From assembly GCF_020883455.1 (NCBI RefSeq), contig NZ_CP086615.1, forward strand, positions 3,333,501 through 3,397,500: a stretch of 64,000 nucleotides of DNA, given 5' to 3'. This document shows positions 36,055 through 43,611 of this stretch, one piece after another. Below the pieces are notes generated by a model. It saw only the letters and a program-made list of their open reading frames with translations. It ran no database searches and was not told the origin of the DNA. Within the stretch, counting starts at the first letter, position 1. The number at the start of each line of letters is the position of its first letter. The position numbers and the translations under genes are program-made. Source of the DNA: Spiribacter halobius (GTDB taxonomy: Bacteria > Pseudomonadota > Gammaproteobacteria > Nitrococcales > Nitrococcaceae).

Positions 36055-36473
36055 GTCGTTGATCCGCAGACAGGGGATCGATCCGCAGACAGGGGATCGA
36101 TCCGCAGACAGGGGATCGGGACCATCGCGAGCAGCGGCACGGTGAGCTTGGACGGCACCACCGAGTAGCGGACGGTGCCCGGCGTGCCCTCGGGGGCATC
36201 CGCCGGGGGCGGGATGCGCTCCTCGAGCACGCGGTCGAACTTGAAGTCCACGTAGCGCGCCTCGAGCCCGGGCTCGCCGCTCTCCCCGGAGATGATGTCG
36301 AAGTCGCCGGCGGCCTCGCCGTCCTCCAGCGCCCGGGGCTTCAGCCCCACCTCCTTGATGAAGTCCACGGTGTTGTTCGCCGCCAGGGCCTGGGCCTGGA
36401 TGGCCGCGACCATGGGCGAGCCGATGATGTGCTCCAGCGGCAGGGCGCGGAGCTCGGCGGGGATGTTGGCCAT
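36051..36473 (-). pseudogene. N-terminal half of a split DUF2589 protein
   Basis: 140 codons starting MANIPAELRALPLEHIIGSP and VAAIQAQALAANNTVDFIKE, the conserved DUF2589-type N-terminus, and reaching VPLLAMVPIPCLRI. There the frame enters the repeated 19-mer, reads DPLSADRSPVCGSTT and stops. With a single repeat copy the sequence would continue PCLRIND-MTIDFEF. A good AGGAGG Shine-Dalgarno sequence precedes the ATG. Confidence 0.7.
36062..36118. repeat. Three tandem copies of a 19-bp repeat
   Basis: ATCCGCAGACAGGGGATCG occurs three times without interruption. Two extra copies add 38 bp, which is not a multiple of three, and this breaks the DUF2589 frame. One or four copies would restore it. 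Confidence 0.95.
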
Positions 36474-36495
36474 GGCAGTGTTCCTCCTGCGGCCG

Positions 36496-37230
36496 CTAGA
36501 GGCGCTCGGCCGCGTTCCTCCACGTGCGGATCTGCTCCTCGGAGACGTTCAGGCGCCCGGCCAGCGCCCGAATGCCCTCCGGCGTCTCCGTGGCCTCCAG
36601 GAAGCCGGCGACGCTCTCAATGCCAAGCGCCCGCAATTCACGGCCGCGGGCAATGCCGATGCCGCGGATGACGGTGACATCCCCCGACACGGGCGGGCGG
36701 GGCCCCGGGCCCGGTGGCTCGGGAGCGGGGTCCGGCTCGGGCTGCGGCGAGGGTGAGGGCTCCGGCGCGGCTTCGGGCTCGCGGCCGCTCAGCAGGTCGG
36801 TCAGCAGGTCACCGAGCCGGGCAAGGCCCTCGGCGGGCTCGCTCGTGATGCGCATGCTGACTTTCATGTTTCCGGGCCCGGAGGCGGAGCGGCGGCCAAG
36901 GTAGGCGCGCGAGGCGGCCAGGCTCGTGGCGAGCGCCCCGGGGGCGATACGCGAGGCGGCAAGCGGCTCCCGCCGCGTCTCGGTGACGTCGAGCTCGAGC
37001 TCCACGTTCATCTCACGCAGTTGTACCGCCGGTGGCTGCACCAGGGCGAGCCGCGGAATGCTGACCTCGAAGGGAGCCTGGCCCTGTACGACGCGCGGCT
37101 CGCCCGTCTCCGGGTCGACAATGCGCTCCTCGACGGTGCGCTCGGTGCGGAAACGGAAGGTGCGGGCGATGTCCTGCTCGAGACCGAACTGCTCGAGAAA
37201 GGCGAGGCTCTCCTGAGTGGCAAGCCCCTG
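36496..37230 (-). pseudogene. 5'-truncated DUF2589 protein with C-terminal helix-hairpin-helix domain
   Basis: The coding frame can be followed from 37230 leftward: QGLATQESLAFLEQFGLEQD, FRFRTERTVEERIVDPETGE, VSIPRLALVQPPAVQLRE. These are the DUF2589 core segments lacking only about twenty N-terminal residues and the start codon. The C-terminal part has a Pro/Glu linker (residues PEPSPSPQPEPDPAPEPPG) and a DNA-binding-type helix-hairpin-helix (TVIRGIGIARGRELRALGI). At 37230 the sequence changes abruptly into a vapC remnant on the other strand. A GTG at 37041 could start a shorter product. Confidence 0.65.
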
Positions 37231-37514
37231 GGCGCGGAACTGGCATTCGGGGTCGCGAAGAGTGGATCGAGGCGCAATCGCGCGGCGCTGTACAGGTTCC
37301 TCGCACTTCTGGACATTTTTCCGTTCGGCGAGGCGGCCATGCGCCAGTATGGTCCCGGCGCGCCCACGTGGAGCGCAAGGGTCAGCCCATCGGCTCCATG
37401 GACCTGCTGATCGCGGCCCACACCCTGGCCCTCGGCTATACGCTGATCACCAACAATCTCAGGGAGTTTGCCCGGGTGCCGAACCTGCCGCTCGAGAACT
37501 GGGTGGGTGGATGA
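37230..37514 (+). pseudogene. Decayed vapC (PIN toxin) remnant
   Basis: It is highly similar to bases 39930-40214 of the intact vapC at 39813, for example ATGCGCCAGTATGGTCCC and GACCTGCTGATCGCGGCCCA. It lacks the first ~40 codons and carries a one-base deletion near 37356. The catalytic-type segment coding SMDLL is still recognisable. It marks an old duplication or recombination end point joined to the DUF2589 gene. Confidence 0.85.
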
Positions 37515-37590
37515 AGGCATCGGGGACGGGTGTAAGTCGACAAGCGCGCAGCGCTCTCCGACAGCCGCGTGGAGCGCGGTCAGTGGGGTT

Positions 37591-37640
37591 CGCCAGCCGG
37601 CGCGTTGGCGAGCGCGGAGCGCTTGCCGACCTATGGCGGG
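37591..37640. repeat. Family E short repeat, copy 1
   Basis: CGCCAGCCGGCGCGTTGGCG followed by AGCGCGGAGCGCTTGCCGAC and CTAT. It is similar to copies at 39481-39530 and, more loosely, 41183-41232. This copy follows the vapC remnant and lies on the left side of hipBA. Confidence 0.7.
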
Positions 37641-37725
37641 CACATCTGCCGTGGGTCTGCCTGTCTGGTCGCCGGCGGCCTCCTCAATGGCTATTCCGCA
37701 GAATTCGCCGCAAACGTCGCGGTGT

Positions 37726-38949
37726 TCAGGCGATTGGCAACGTCTCGAGATGGGCGTCGATAGCGCGGACGATCGTCGCGGTGAGCGGCAGGTGGGCCTT
37801 CTCGGCGTGCCAGCGCTCATGGAAGCGCGCCACGGTCTCGCGGGCCGTCGAGAGCACCAGCGCCTCGGGGAGCATCGCTTTGGCGGCAAGGTGTGACAGC
37901 TCGTCTTCGGTGAAGCGCTGAAACGATTTCGTGCGGCTGTACTTCAGCGCCGCCGTCTCGCCGCGGATGTAGGGCACGGTGGAGACGAGGTCATAGGCCG
38001 GCGCGAGCGCAGCTTGCCGGCGGTCGGGGTAGATCAGGGACCAGTTCTTCAGGTGCATGTCGCCGTTGCCGATCAGCGTGCTGAAAGTCAGCCGCCGGAT
38101 AAACTCGGCAAGGTCGGCGTCGCCGCCTTCCGCGGCCAGCACGCGTGCGATGTGACGGGCGGATCCCCTGCTGTACTTGGCCTCGGGATACACGCCGAAG
38201 ACCTGGGCGAAGTCCTCGATGTGCACGGGTGTGCCATCTTCCTGCCGGTCGAATCGCCGGACGGCCAGCGCCTGGCATTCGAACTCGGCGATGCGGGGCG
38301 GCAGATGCCGAATGGCGTCGAGGTCGACGAGCGCCACCGGCGGCACGTCGATCCCGACCTGCCGGGCCAGCGTCATCATGGCGTACTCGTTCTCCGGGAC
38401 GCGCTCGAACTGGGGCGAGGGCAGCTTGATGATCCAGTCCCCGCCGACGCCCCGCGCGGGAATCGTGAGCCCGCCGCGTTGCTCATTGATCGCCGAAAAC
38501 TTGAGCTGGACGCCGGCGAGCGAGAAGCGGAGGGCGTCTTCCCGATCACCGGGGTGCTCATCGTCAGGCGCGCCCTCGTCCCTGTCCGAAGGCCAGGCCT
38601 GGCCTTCGCCAGCCTGGACGGTGATGGCACCCGGCAGGTCCTGCCCCAGCGCCCAGAGGAGAAAGAATTCCCGCTGTGGCTTCACACCTGCCCTTTCGGC
38701 GAGATAGGTGCGCATGTGGCCTTCCGGGAGCAGGTTCGAGAAGAACGGCAGCAGACGCGTCTGCGTCGTCCGGAAGTCGGTGATCAGATTGCCGAGCTCA
38801 TCCTTGAAGCCGAGCCCCAGGACCGGACGCTGAGGGTCGTTGATATAGCGCTCGTTGAACGCAAAGAGGACGCGATCCTGGCCAACATGGGTGAGCGTCC
38901 CAACGGGCTCTCCATGGAGAAGGACGTCCAGGACGGAGACCTCAGCCAT
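37726..38949 (-). CDS. hipA: HipA toxin kinase
   Basis: 407 residues. It starts with the HipA N-terminal domain (LLHGEPVGTLTHVGQDRVLF). The kinase core contains FSLAGVQLKFSA (phosphorylatable Ser loop), the catalytic motif IGNGDMHLKNW and LAPAYDLVST (metal-binding DFG-like). HipA phosphorylates glutamyl-tRNA synthetase in E. coli and causes growth arrest; the target here is not known. All catalytic residues I can check are present. The start at 38949 overlaps the hipB 3' end by 8 bp. Confidence 0.93.
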   Translation of the reverse strand: MAEVSVLDVLLHGEPVGTLTHVGQDRVLFAFNERYINDPQRPVLGLGFKDELGNLITDFRTTQTRLLPFFSNLLPEGHMRTYLAERAGVKPQREFFLLWALGQDLPGAITVQAGEGQAWPSDRDEGAPDDEHPGDREDALRFSLAGVQLKFSAINEQRGGLTIPARGVGGDWIIKLPSPQFERVPENEYAMMTLARQVGIDVPPVALVDLDAIRHLPPRIAEFECQALAVRRFDRQEDGTPVHIEDFAQVFGVYPEAKYSRGSARHIARVLAAEGGDADLAEFIRRLTFSTLIGNGDMHLKNWSLIYPDRRQAALAPAYDLVSTVPYIRGETAALKYSRTKSFQRFTEDELSHLAAKAMLPEALVLSTARETVARFHERWHAEKAHLPLTATIVRAIDAHLETLPIA

Positions 38950-39259
38950 CGTCGTCGTCCTCCAGCGTGTAGGCGGGGCGCACTCCGGCACTGTCGCGCC
39001 CCGGCGACTCGCCTTCGGTGCTGCGAATGACGGCCTGTACGGCCGGCATGGCTTTTCGTGGCACGAGCATGAGCTCGAGCTCGAGCGCGCGGGCGAGCTC
39101 GACCAGACTGGACAGCCGCAGGTCGACCTTCGCGCTCTCGATCTTCGAAATCTGGGCCTGGGGCAGGCCGGTTCTTGCGCTGAGCGCGCGCTGGCTGAAG
39201 CCCTTGCGCTTTCGGGCGGCCTTCAGCCTCGCTGCCAGGTGTTCGGTGTGGTAGGGCAT
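38942..39259 (-). CDS. hipB: HipB-type antitoxin
   Basis: A 105-residue XRE-family DNA-binding protein (LKAARKRKGFSQRALSARTG, LPQAQISKIESAKVDLRLSS) with an acidic tail (LEDDDDG). It should neutralise HipA and repress the operon. Upstream, AATCACTG occurs twice as a direct repeat (39277-39284 and 39312-39319) flanking a TATATA stretch, possible operator sites around the -10 region. Confidence 0.9.
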   Translation of the reverse strand: MPYHTEHLAARLKAARKRKGFSQRALSARTGLPQAQISKIESAKVDLRLSSLVELARALELELMLVPRKAMPAVQAVIRSTEGESPGRDSAGVRPAYTLEDDDDG

Positions 39260-39570
39260 ATTGATAGCTCAAAGTGAATCACTGAGGCTTGCCTATATAT
39301 GAAAGGATATCAATCACTGCCGCCTCAAACTATTGATGCATTACCACACATCATTGGTTGACTCTGATATCTTTTTTTATATCACGCGCCCGAGCGCTCC
39401 GTCAGGCGGCCCCCTGAACCGGGGATCTCCGCGCGAGACCAGCATCGCAGGGAGAGGGCCGCCAATGAGTAGGAGGAATTCGCCTGCCGGCGTGTCGGCG
39501 AACGCGGAGCGCTTGCCGACCTACTCGGGAGATGGGTACCATTGATATACACCATCGGTCGGAGTGGATC
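39260..39570. promoter_or_regulatory. AT-rich divergent control region of hipBA and vapBC
   Basis: About 310 bp without a gene. The left half is unusually AT-rich for this window (TATATATGAAAGGATATCAA, TGATATCTTTTTTTATATCA) and carries the duplicated AATCACTG boxes for hipBA. The right part holds family E repeat copy 2 (39481-39530) and then GGTACCATTGATATACACC just before vapB, a probable promoter/operator. Confidence 0.6.
39481..39530. repeat. Family E short repeat, copy 2
   Basis: CGCCTGCCGGCGTGTCGGCG followed by AACGCGGAGCGCTTGCCGAC and CTAC. It is in the same orientation as copy 1 at 37591, so the two copies bracket hipBA as direct repeats. Confidence 0.7.
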
Positions 39571-39807
39571 ATGGCGACCACTGCAAAGATCTTCACCTCG
39601 GGCCGTAGCCAGGCGGTGCGCCTTCCCAAGAGCCTCCGCTTCGAGGGCACGGAGGTCATCGCCAAGCGCTTTGGCAACGGCGTGCTGCTGCTGCCGGTGG
39701 ACGCGCCGTGGGAGGTGATGCAGGAGGCGCTCGAGGAATTCGAGCCGGATTTCCAGATGGGGCGTGAGCAGCCCCCGCTCCAAGATCGCGACAACTGGCC
39801 CTGGTAG
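39571..39807 (+). CDS. vapB: VapB-type antitoxin
   Basis: A 78-residue AbrB/SpoVT-fold antitoxin: [20 protein letters not shown] (swapped-hairpin DNA-binding part), then a toxin-wrapping tail rich in Glu, Phe and Trp. The ATG at 39571 has GGAG upstream. The toxin gene follows after 5 bp. Confidence 0.92.
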   Translation: MATTAKIFTSGRSQAVRLPKSLRFEGTEVIAKRFGNGVLLLPVDAPWEVMQEALEEFEPDFQMGREQPPLQDRDNWPW

Positions 39808-39812
39808 CGGCC

Positions 39813-40214
39813 GTGGCCTTCCTGCTCGACACCAACACCTGCATCTACATCATTAACCGCCGTCCGCCCGAGGTCTTCGAGCGGTTCCGTGGCCATGCGA
39901 TCGGTGAGATCGGCATATCGAGCATCACGGGCGCGGAACTGACGTTTGGGGTCGCGAAGAGTGGCTCGAGGCGCAACCGCGCGGCGCTGGACAAGTTCCT
40001 CGCGCCTCTGGACATTCTGCCATTCGATGAGGCGGCCATGCGCCAGTATGGTCCCCTGCGCGCCCACCTGGAGCGCGAGGGTCAGCCCATCGGCTCTATG
40101 GACCTGCTGATCGCGGCCCACGCCCTGGCCCTTGGCTATACGCTGATCACCAACAATCTCCGGGAGTTTGCCCGGGTGCCGAACCTGCCCCTCGAGAACT
40201 GGGTGGGGAGCTGA
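39813..40214 (+). CDS. vapC: VapC-type PIN-domain toxin
   Basis: A 133-residue PIN ribonuclease with the acidic residues in FLLDTNTCIYI, ITGAELTFG and IGSMDLLIAAHA plus LITNNLREFARV, the complete VapC signature. The likely target is tRNA or rRNA, as in other VapCs. A GTG starts it 5 bp after vapB. A truncated and frameshifted copy of the same gene lies at 37230-37514. Confidence 0.93.
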   Translation: MAFLLDTNTCIYIINRRPPEVFERFRGHAIGEIGISSITGAELTFGVAKSGSRRNRAALDKFLAPLDILPFDEAAMRQYGPLRAHLEREGQPIGSMDLLIAAHALALGYTLITNNLREFARVPNLPLENWVGS

Positions 40215-40327
40215 CGGCACCAGAGACAAGGCCGGCAAGGGCGCAGCGCTCGCCGACAACGATGCGCGCGTTCGATCCATTCGCCCCGGACCATGGCACG
40301 ATCCGGACGCTCACGCACATGGTCGAA

Positions 40328-40424
40328 GTGGGTTGTGCGCGGCGCAGGCGCGTGCAACATCCCGCGCACATCGTCGAGCGGTGCTTCGGGGTCCGGATGT
40401 CGCACACGAAGGTGCGCGACCTAC
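40328..40424. repeat. Family C palindromic repeat downstream of vapC
   Basis: Arms GTGGGTTGTGCGCGGCGC and GGTGCGCGACCTAC, with GGATGTCGCACACG in the right half. It is the same family as the copies inside the EPS genes but lies in non-coding DNA. The surrounding bases 40215-40454 contain nothing else I can support. Confidence 0.75.
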
Positions 40425-40454
40425 GTCTGGAGGCATCATCCCCGGTGCCGGCCA

Positions 40455-40853
40455 TCACCATAGCCATCGCACATGCGGGTACGCCTGGATACGGTGGTCG
40501 GCGGTGACGAGCGTGGCGTTCTGCTCGCGGGCGAGTGCGACGATCATGCGGTCTGCCGGATCGGCGTGAAACGCGCCTGGCAGTCGGGTTGACTGAACGG
40601 CGACCTGCGCCGTGACCGGGACGATCCGCACGTCGGGGATGGCGGCGACGGTCGCGAGCCAGTCGTCCAGGTCCATGCTGAGGGCGAGCCGTCCCTTGCT
40701 AACGAGCATGGCGATCTCCCACGCGCAGATGGCGGACACCTGCACTCCGGTGCCGCGTGAAACCGCATCCGCGATGGCCCCACTCGCCGCCGGCGAGAGC
40801 GCGTCGCCGCCGGTGACCCACCAGATCAGCGTGTGCGTGTCCAGCACGATCAC
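40455..40853 (-). CDS. PIN-domain toxin (VapC-like) of a Phd-type module
   Basis: 132 residues with VLDTHTLIWWVTG at the start, SAICAWEIAMLVSKGRL, and DPADRMIVALAREQNATLVTAD. These are the acidic PIN motifs of the toxin subgroup that pairs with Phd/YefM antitoxins. The GTG start overlaps the antitoxin stop (GTGA). Confidence 0.9.
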   Translation of the reverse strand: MIVLDTHTLIWWVTGGDALSPAASGAIADAVSRGTGVQVSAICAWEIAMLVSKGRLALSMDLDDWLATVAAIPDVRIVPVTAQVAVQSTRLPGAFHADPADRMIVALAREQNATLVTADHRIQAYPHVRWLW

Positions 40854-41080
40854 CTGGCGGCCTCCCAGTCCTCCTCGCCGACGGGCTCGCAGGGGTCGTC
40901 ATAGCGGAGCACCGTACCGTGTAGCCGCGATAGCGCGTCTTCGGCGGGTGCCGCCTTGTATTTGCGGATCACGTGGCTCGGACGGCCATGGTCGGTAATG
41001 ATGACCTCGCCGTCGTCGGCCTCGATCTGGCGCAGGATCTCCAGCGCGTGGGCCTTGAAGCGGGATTTGGAGATTTGCAT
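40850..41080 (-). CDS. Phd/YefM-type antitoxin
   Basis: 76 residues: MQISKSRFKAHALEILRQIE, then EVIITDHGRPSHVIRKY, the Phd-family fold, and a C-terminal acidic tail. The start at 41080 was chosen because family members begin at this point. An in-frame ATG at 41113 lies in the apparent operator and is less likely. Confidence 0.88.
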   Translation of the reverse strand: MQISKSRFKAHALEILRQIEADDGEVIITDHGRPSHVIRKYKAAPAEDALSRLHGTVLRYDDPCEPVGEEDWEAAR

Positions 41081-41104
41081 CGGAGTGCCCAGGGTGTTTG
41101 TGAC

Positions 41105-41127
41105 TCTGGTCATAATACCATGGTCAC
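41105..41127. promoter_or_regulatory. Candidate operator of the Phd/PIN module
   Basis: It contains TGGTCATAATACCATGGTCA: an inverted pair TGGT/ACCA around CATAAT, a perfect ACCATGGT palindrome and a direct repeat of TGGTCA. It lies about 25-45 bp upstream of the antitoxin start, where Phd proteins usually bind. Confidence 0.55.
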
Positions 41128-41661
41128 TGGACCCGCCAGAGGCAGGCACTCGGTGGCGGCGTTACGCGCCTTTCAGTGGCGATTCACCTGGCGGCCTGGC
41201 GGCGAGCGCTTCGCGCTTGCCGATCTACGCGGCTGGAGGCGGCGCGGGATCTGCGACCGCGGGTACGGCCTGGAGGGTGGCGCCTGGTGTACGCCGCTTT
41301 GCGGCGTTTCGCGGTCGGGGGCCGCTCCTACGGGGGGCATTCTGTAAGGGCTTTGCCTTGGCGGATCGGGATGTCGGCGTCCGCGTGCGGCGGGTACCGA
41401 CCGGCGCCCGACTTGCTCTCTCTCGCTCGCCCCCCTCCCCCGCGCCGGCAGGCGTGGGGGAGGGTTGGGGTGGGGGCTCCCAGCCGGCGCTAGTGGCACC
41501 GGGGTTACCCGCCCCACCGCACCGCTGGTCGGCCCCTCCGGGGTCCGCCGCCGAATGGTCGCCCGCGGGCAGGTCGGGACACCCGATTGCGGCTATAGAG
41601 CATCCCAGACTACGTGACACGGGAAGGGGGCGGCGCCTGGGACGCCGCCGGGGAGGGAGTG
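41128..41661. other. Intergenic repeat-rich stretch with a G-run motif
   Basis: About 530 bp without a convincing gene. It holds family E-like copy 3 (41183-41232), a family B-like arm (41249-41339, ending GTCGGGGGCCGCTCCTACGG), a hairpin with arms CCCTCCCCCGC and GCGTGGGGGAGGG (about 41432-41464), and four G-runs at 41456-41476. The leader of the next gene follows. Confidence 0.6.
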
Positions 41662-42966
41662 ATGCGCGTGCATGGGATGGGCGTTTGGGGCCTCGCCGGG
41701 CTGCTGCTCTGGGCGGTCCAGGCGAGTGCCAGCGAGCCGCTGGCCGGGGTCTGGACGCTGGACGGGGAAGCCACGGTGCAAAGGCTGGAGGCCGCGGTCG
41801 ACGAGAACGCGAGCATGGAGCTGCAGGCGCAGGCCGCCTTCGTTGCCAGCCTGCTCGGTGACATCCGCCAGACGATCATCCTTCAGCCTGACGGCGCCGC
41901 GGGCGTGGAGATGATCATGGGCGCGGAGCGCGAATCGGCGGGCGGCACCTGGGAGCGCGTCGGTGCGGGCATCAGCGTCACCCTCACGGACGCCACCGGC
42001 GCGAGCGAGACCATGTCCTTCACGCCGAGCGGGCGCCACCTCGCGTTCACCCCGCAGGACTGGGGGCTGCCCGTGCCACTGCTTTTCACCCGCGAGGGCG
42101 ACGCGCCGCCGCCGGAGGCGGCGGAGGCGGAGCCGGCGCCGGAGGCGCCCGCGGAGCGCTGGCCAATGCCCGCCGAGTGCCCGCCGCCGGCTGTGCTCCC
42201 GCCGCGGGCCGAGGGCGCGCCGGTGGACGACATCCTCGGCCTGCGCCCGGGGATGGGCTTCGTCGAGGTGCGTGACCGCATCCTCTGCCGGGGCTCGACG
42301 CCCCATCTGGAGACCGCGGCGCTGTGGAACGTGCGCCAGAACTACGGCCTGTCGACGCGGCAGCTGCTGCGCGCCACCAACGGCGAGCCCTGCACGACGC
42401 AGGCCGCCGACTGCGACGATGGCGGGCGTTTCACGCCCCGGCGCGACCTCACCGAGGAGATCGTGGTGCTGTTCACGGGCATGCCGGAGGCCGAGCGCGC
42501 CCACGCCATCTGGCGGCGCACCCGCTTCCCCGCCGAGGCCTCCCCGAGCGTGGCCTCACTGGTCGAGGCCCTGAGCGAAAAGTACGGCGCCCCGCACTTC
42601 CAGGAGACCGAGTCCGGCATGTACAACACCTCGCCGCGCCGGGGATCCACCACACTGAGCTGGGTCTACGACCCCCGCAACCGCGCCGTCCCCCGGGAGC
42701 AGGCCGCGGGCTTCCGCCGCAACTGCCTCAACGGCCCGAAGCCCTACTTCGCCACCCGTCACAGCTGGAATGGCGGCTGCGGGCTCACCGTGCGCGCCGA
42801 AATCCTCCCGGTGCCGGGCTCCGAGCTGGTCGCCAGCGGCCTGGACGTGGTGGTTTTCCATCAGAGCGCACTGATGCAGGGCACGCGGGCGTTCGAGGCC
42901 GAGCTCGCGGCTGCTTACGAGGCGCAGGTGCGCGAGCGGGGGGCGGAGGCTGCGCCGGAGCTGTGA
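41662..42966 (+). CDS. Hypothetical secreted protein
   Basis: 434 residues with a signal peptide (VWGLAGLLLWAVQASASEP). Residues ~25-145 are a beta-rich domain that looks like a lipocalin-type or DUF-type repeat of substrate-response terms (GVWTLDGEATVQRLEAAV, SFTPSGRHLAF). A Pro/Ala/Glu linker follows, then a Cys-containing C-terminal domain (CRGSTPHLETAALW, GFRRNCLNGPKPYFAT, WNGGCGLTVRAEI). I do not recognise the family. The ATG at 41662 follows GGGAGGGAG. It stands alone. Confidence 0.7.
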   Translation: MRVHGMGVWGLAGLLLWAVQASASEPLAGVWTLDGEATVQRLEAAVDENASMELQAQAAFVASLLGDIRQTIILQPDGAAGVEMIMGAERESAGGTWERVGAGISVTLTDATGASETMSFTPSGRHLAFTPQDWGLPVPLLFTREGDAPPPEAAEAEPAPEAPAERWPMPAECPPPAVLPPRAEGAPVDDILGLRPGMGFVEVRDRILCRGSTPHLETAALWNVRQNYGLSTRQLLRATNGEPCTTQAADCDDGGRFTPRRDLTEEIVVLFTGMPEAERAHAIWRRTRFPAEASPSVASLVEALSEKYGAPHFQETESGMYNTSPRRGSTTLSWVYDPRNRAVPREQAAGFRRNCLNGPKPYFATRHSWNGGCGLTVRAEILPVPGSELVASGLDVVVFHQSALMQGTRAFEAELAAAYEAQVRERGAEAAPEL

Positions 42967-43073
42967 GGCATAGCGGCGGCAGGCAAGCCGGGAACGGGCG
43001 GCGTGATCCGCGCAGCGTACTGCACGCATCCGCGGCAGGTGCGCGCCTACGTCACGCTACCTGAGGCACGGCC

Positions 43074-43271
43074 TCAAGCCGCGATCTGCTCGAACGAGCA
43101 ATGCGGGATGTCCGCCCGGTCGCTCGCGTGTTCGACCGTGATGGCGCAAATGTTCCCATCGGCATCGACGTCGAGCAGTGTGTTCTCGTCCAGGTCGCGG
43201 GTCTCGATAACCTCCGCTTTCCGGAACTCGATGTACAGCGTGTCCGTTTCCTGGAAGTACTTGATGTTCAT
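43074..43271 (-). CDS. DUF2283-family small protein
   Basis: A 65-residue protein, IKYFQETDTLYIEFRKAEV followed by LDVDADGNICAITVEHASD, matching the DUF2283 pattern. These proteins are often encoded directly after a DUF4258-like gene; here that partner (43268-43440) is damaged. The ATG overlaps the partner's stop (ATGA). Its function is unknown. Confidence 0.8.
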   Translation of the reverse strand: MNIKYFQETDTLYIEFRKAEVIETRDLDENTLLDVDADGNICAITVEHASDRADIPHCSFEQIAA

Positions 43272-43440
43272 GGCCGGAATCTCCGGTCGAGGAACGCGTT
43301 GTGAACGGTCTCGCCGTCAGGGAGCCGCACGACGCGCAGCCACCGGCCCTGCAGTTCCGGCACCCGGCCCACCGCCGGATGCGGCCGTCGGACTGGGTGA
43401 CCTCGTACTCCGGATGCGACGCACGCGCTTGATCCCCCAA
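43268..43440 (-). pseudogene. Frameshifted DUF4258-like partner of DUF2283
   Basis: One frame encodes HPEYEVTQSDGRIRRWA and another continues VPELQGRWLRVVRLPDGET and VHNAFLDRRFRP up to the ATGA overlap. Adding one base after TGGGCC would join them. The region before HPEYEV is also degraded and has no convincing start. This is probably an inactivated gene. Confidence 0.6.
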
Positions 43441-43511
43441 GCTCACCGCACTCACGGATCGACTCGAGGCCATCAGTATGTACGCGGGCACCGCTCGGCG
43501 TTAATGCCAGT

Positions 43512-43611
43512 GTAGGTTGTGCGCGGCGCAGCCGCGTGCAACGGGCGGCACGAAGACCGGGTAACGGGTGACACGGAGCCGGGATGTCGCAACCGGAGGT
43601 GCACGCCCTAC
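43512..43611. repeat. Family C palindromic repeat abutting coaX
   Basis: Arms GTAGGTTGTGCGCGGCGC and GGTGCACGCCCTAC. The last bases (CTA on the plus strand) provide the TAG stop codon of coaX, so the repeat reaches into the gene end. Confidence 0.75.

Noticed and set aside
37008..37889. A 293-codon minus-strand frame across the vapC remnant
   Set aside because: It is a fusion of antisense sequence from two decayed genes, Ser/Arg-rich and without domains. The DUF2589 frame in the neighbouring phase is the meaningful one.
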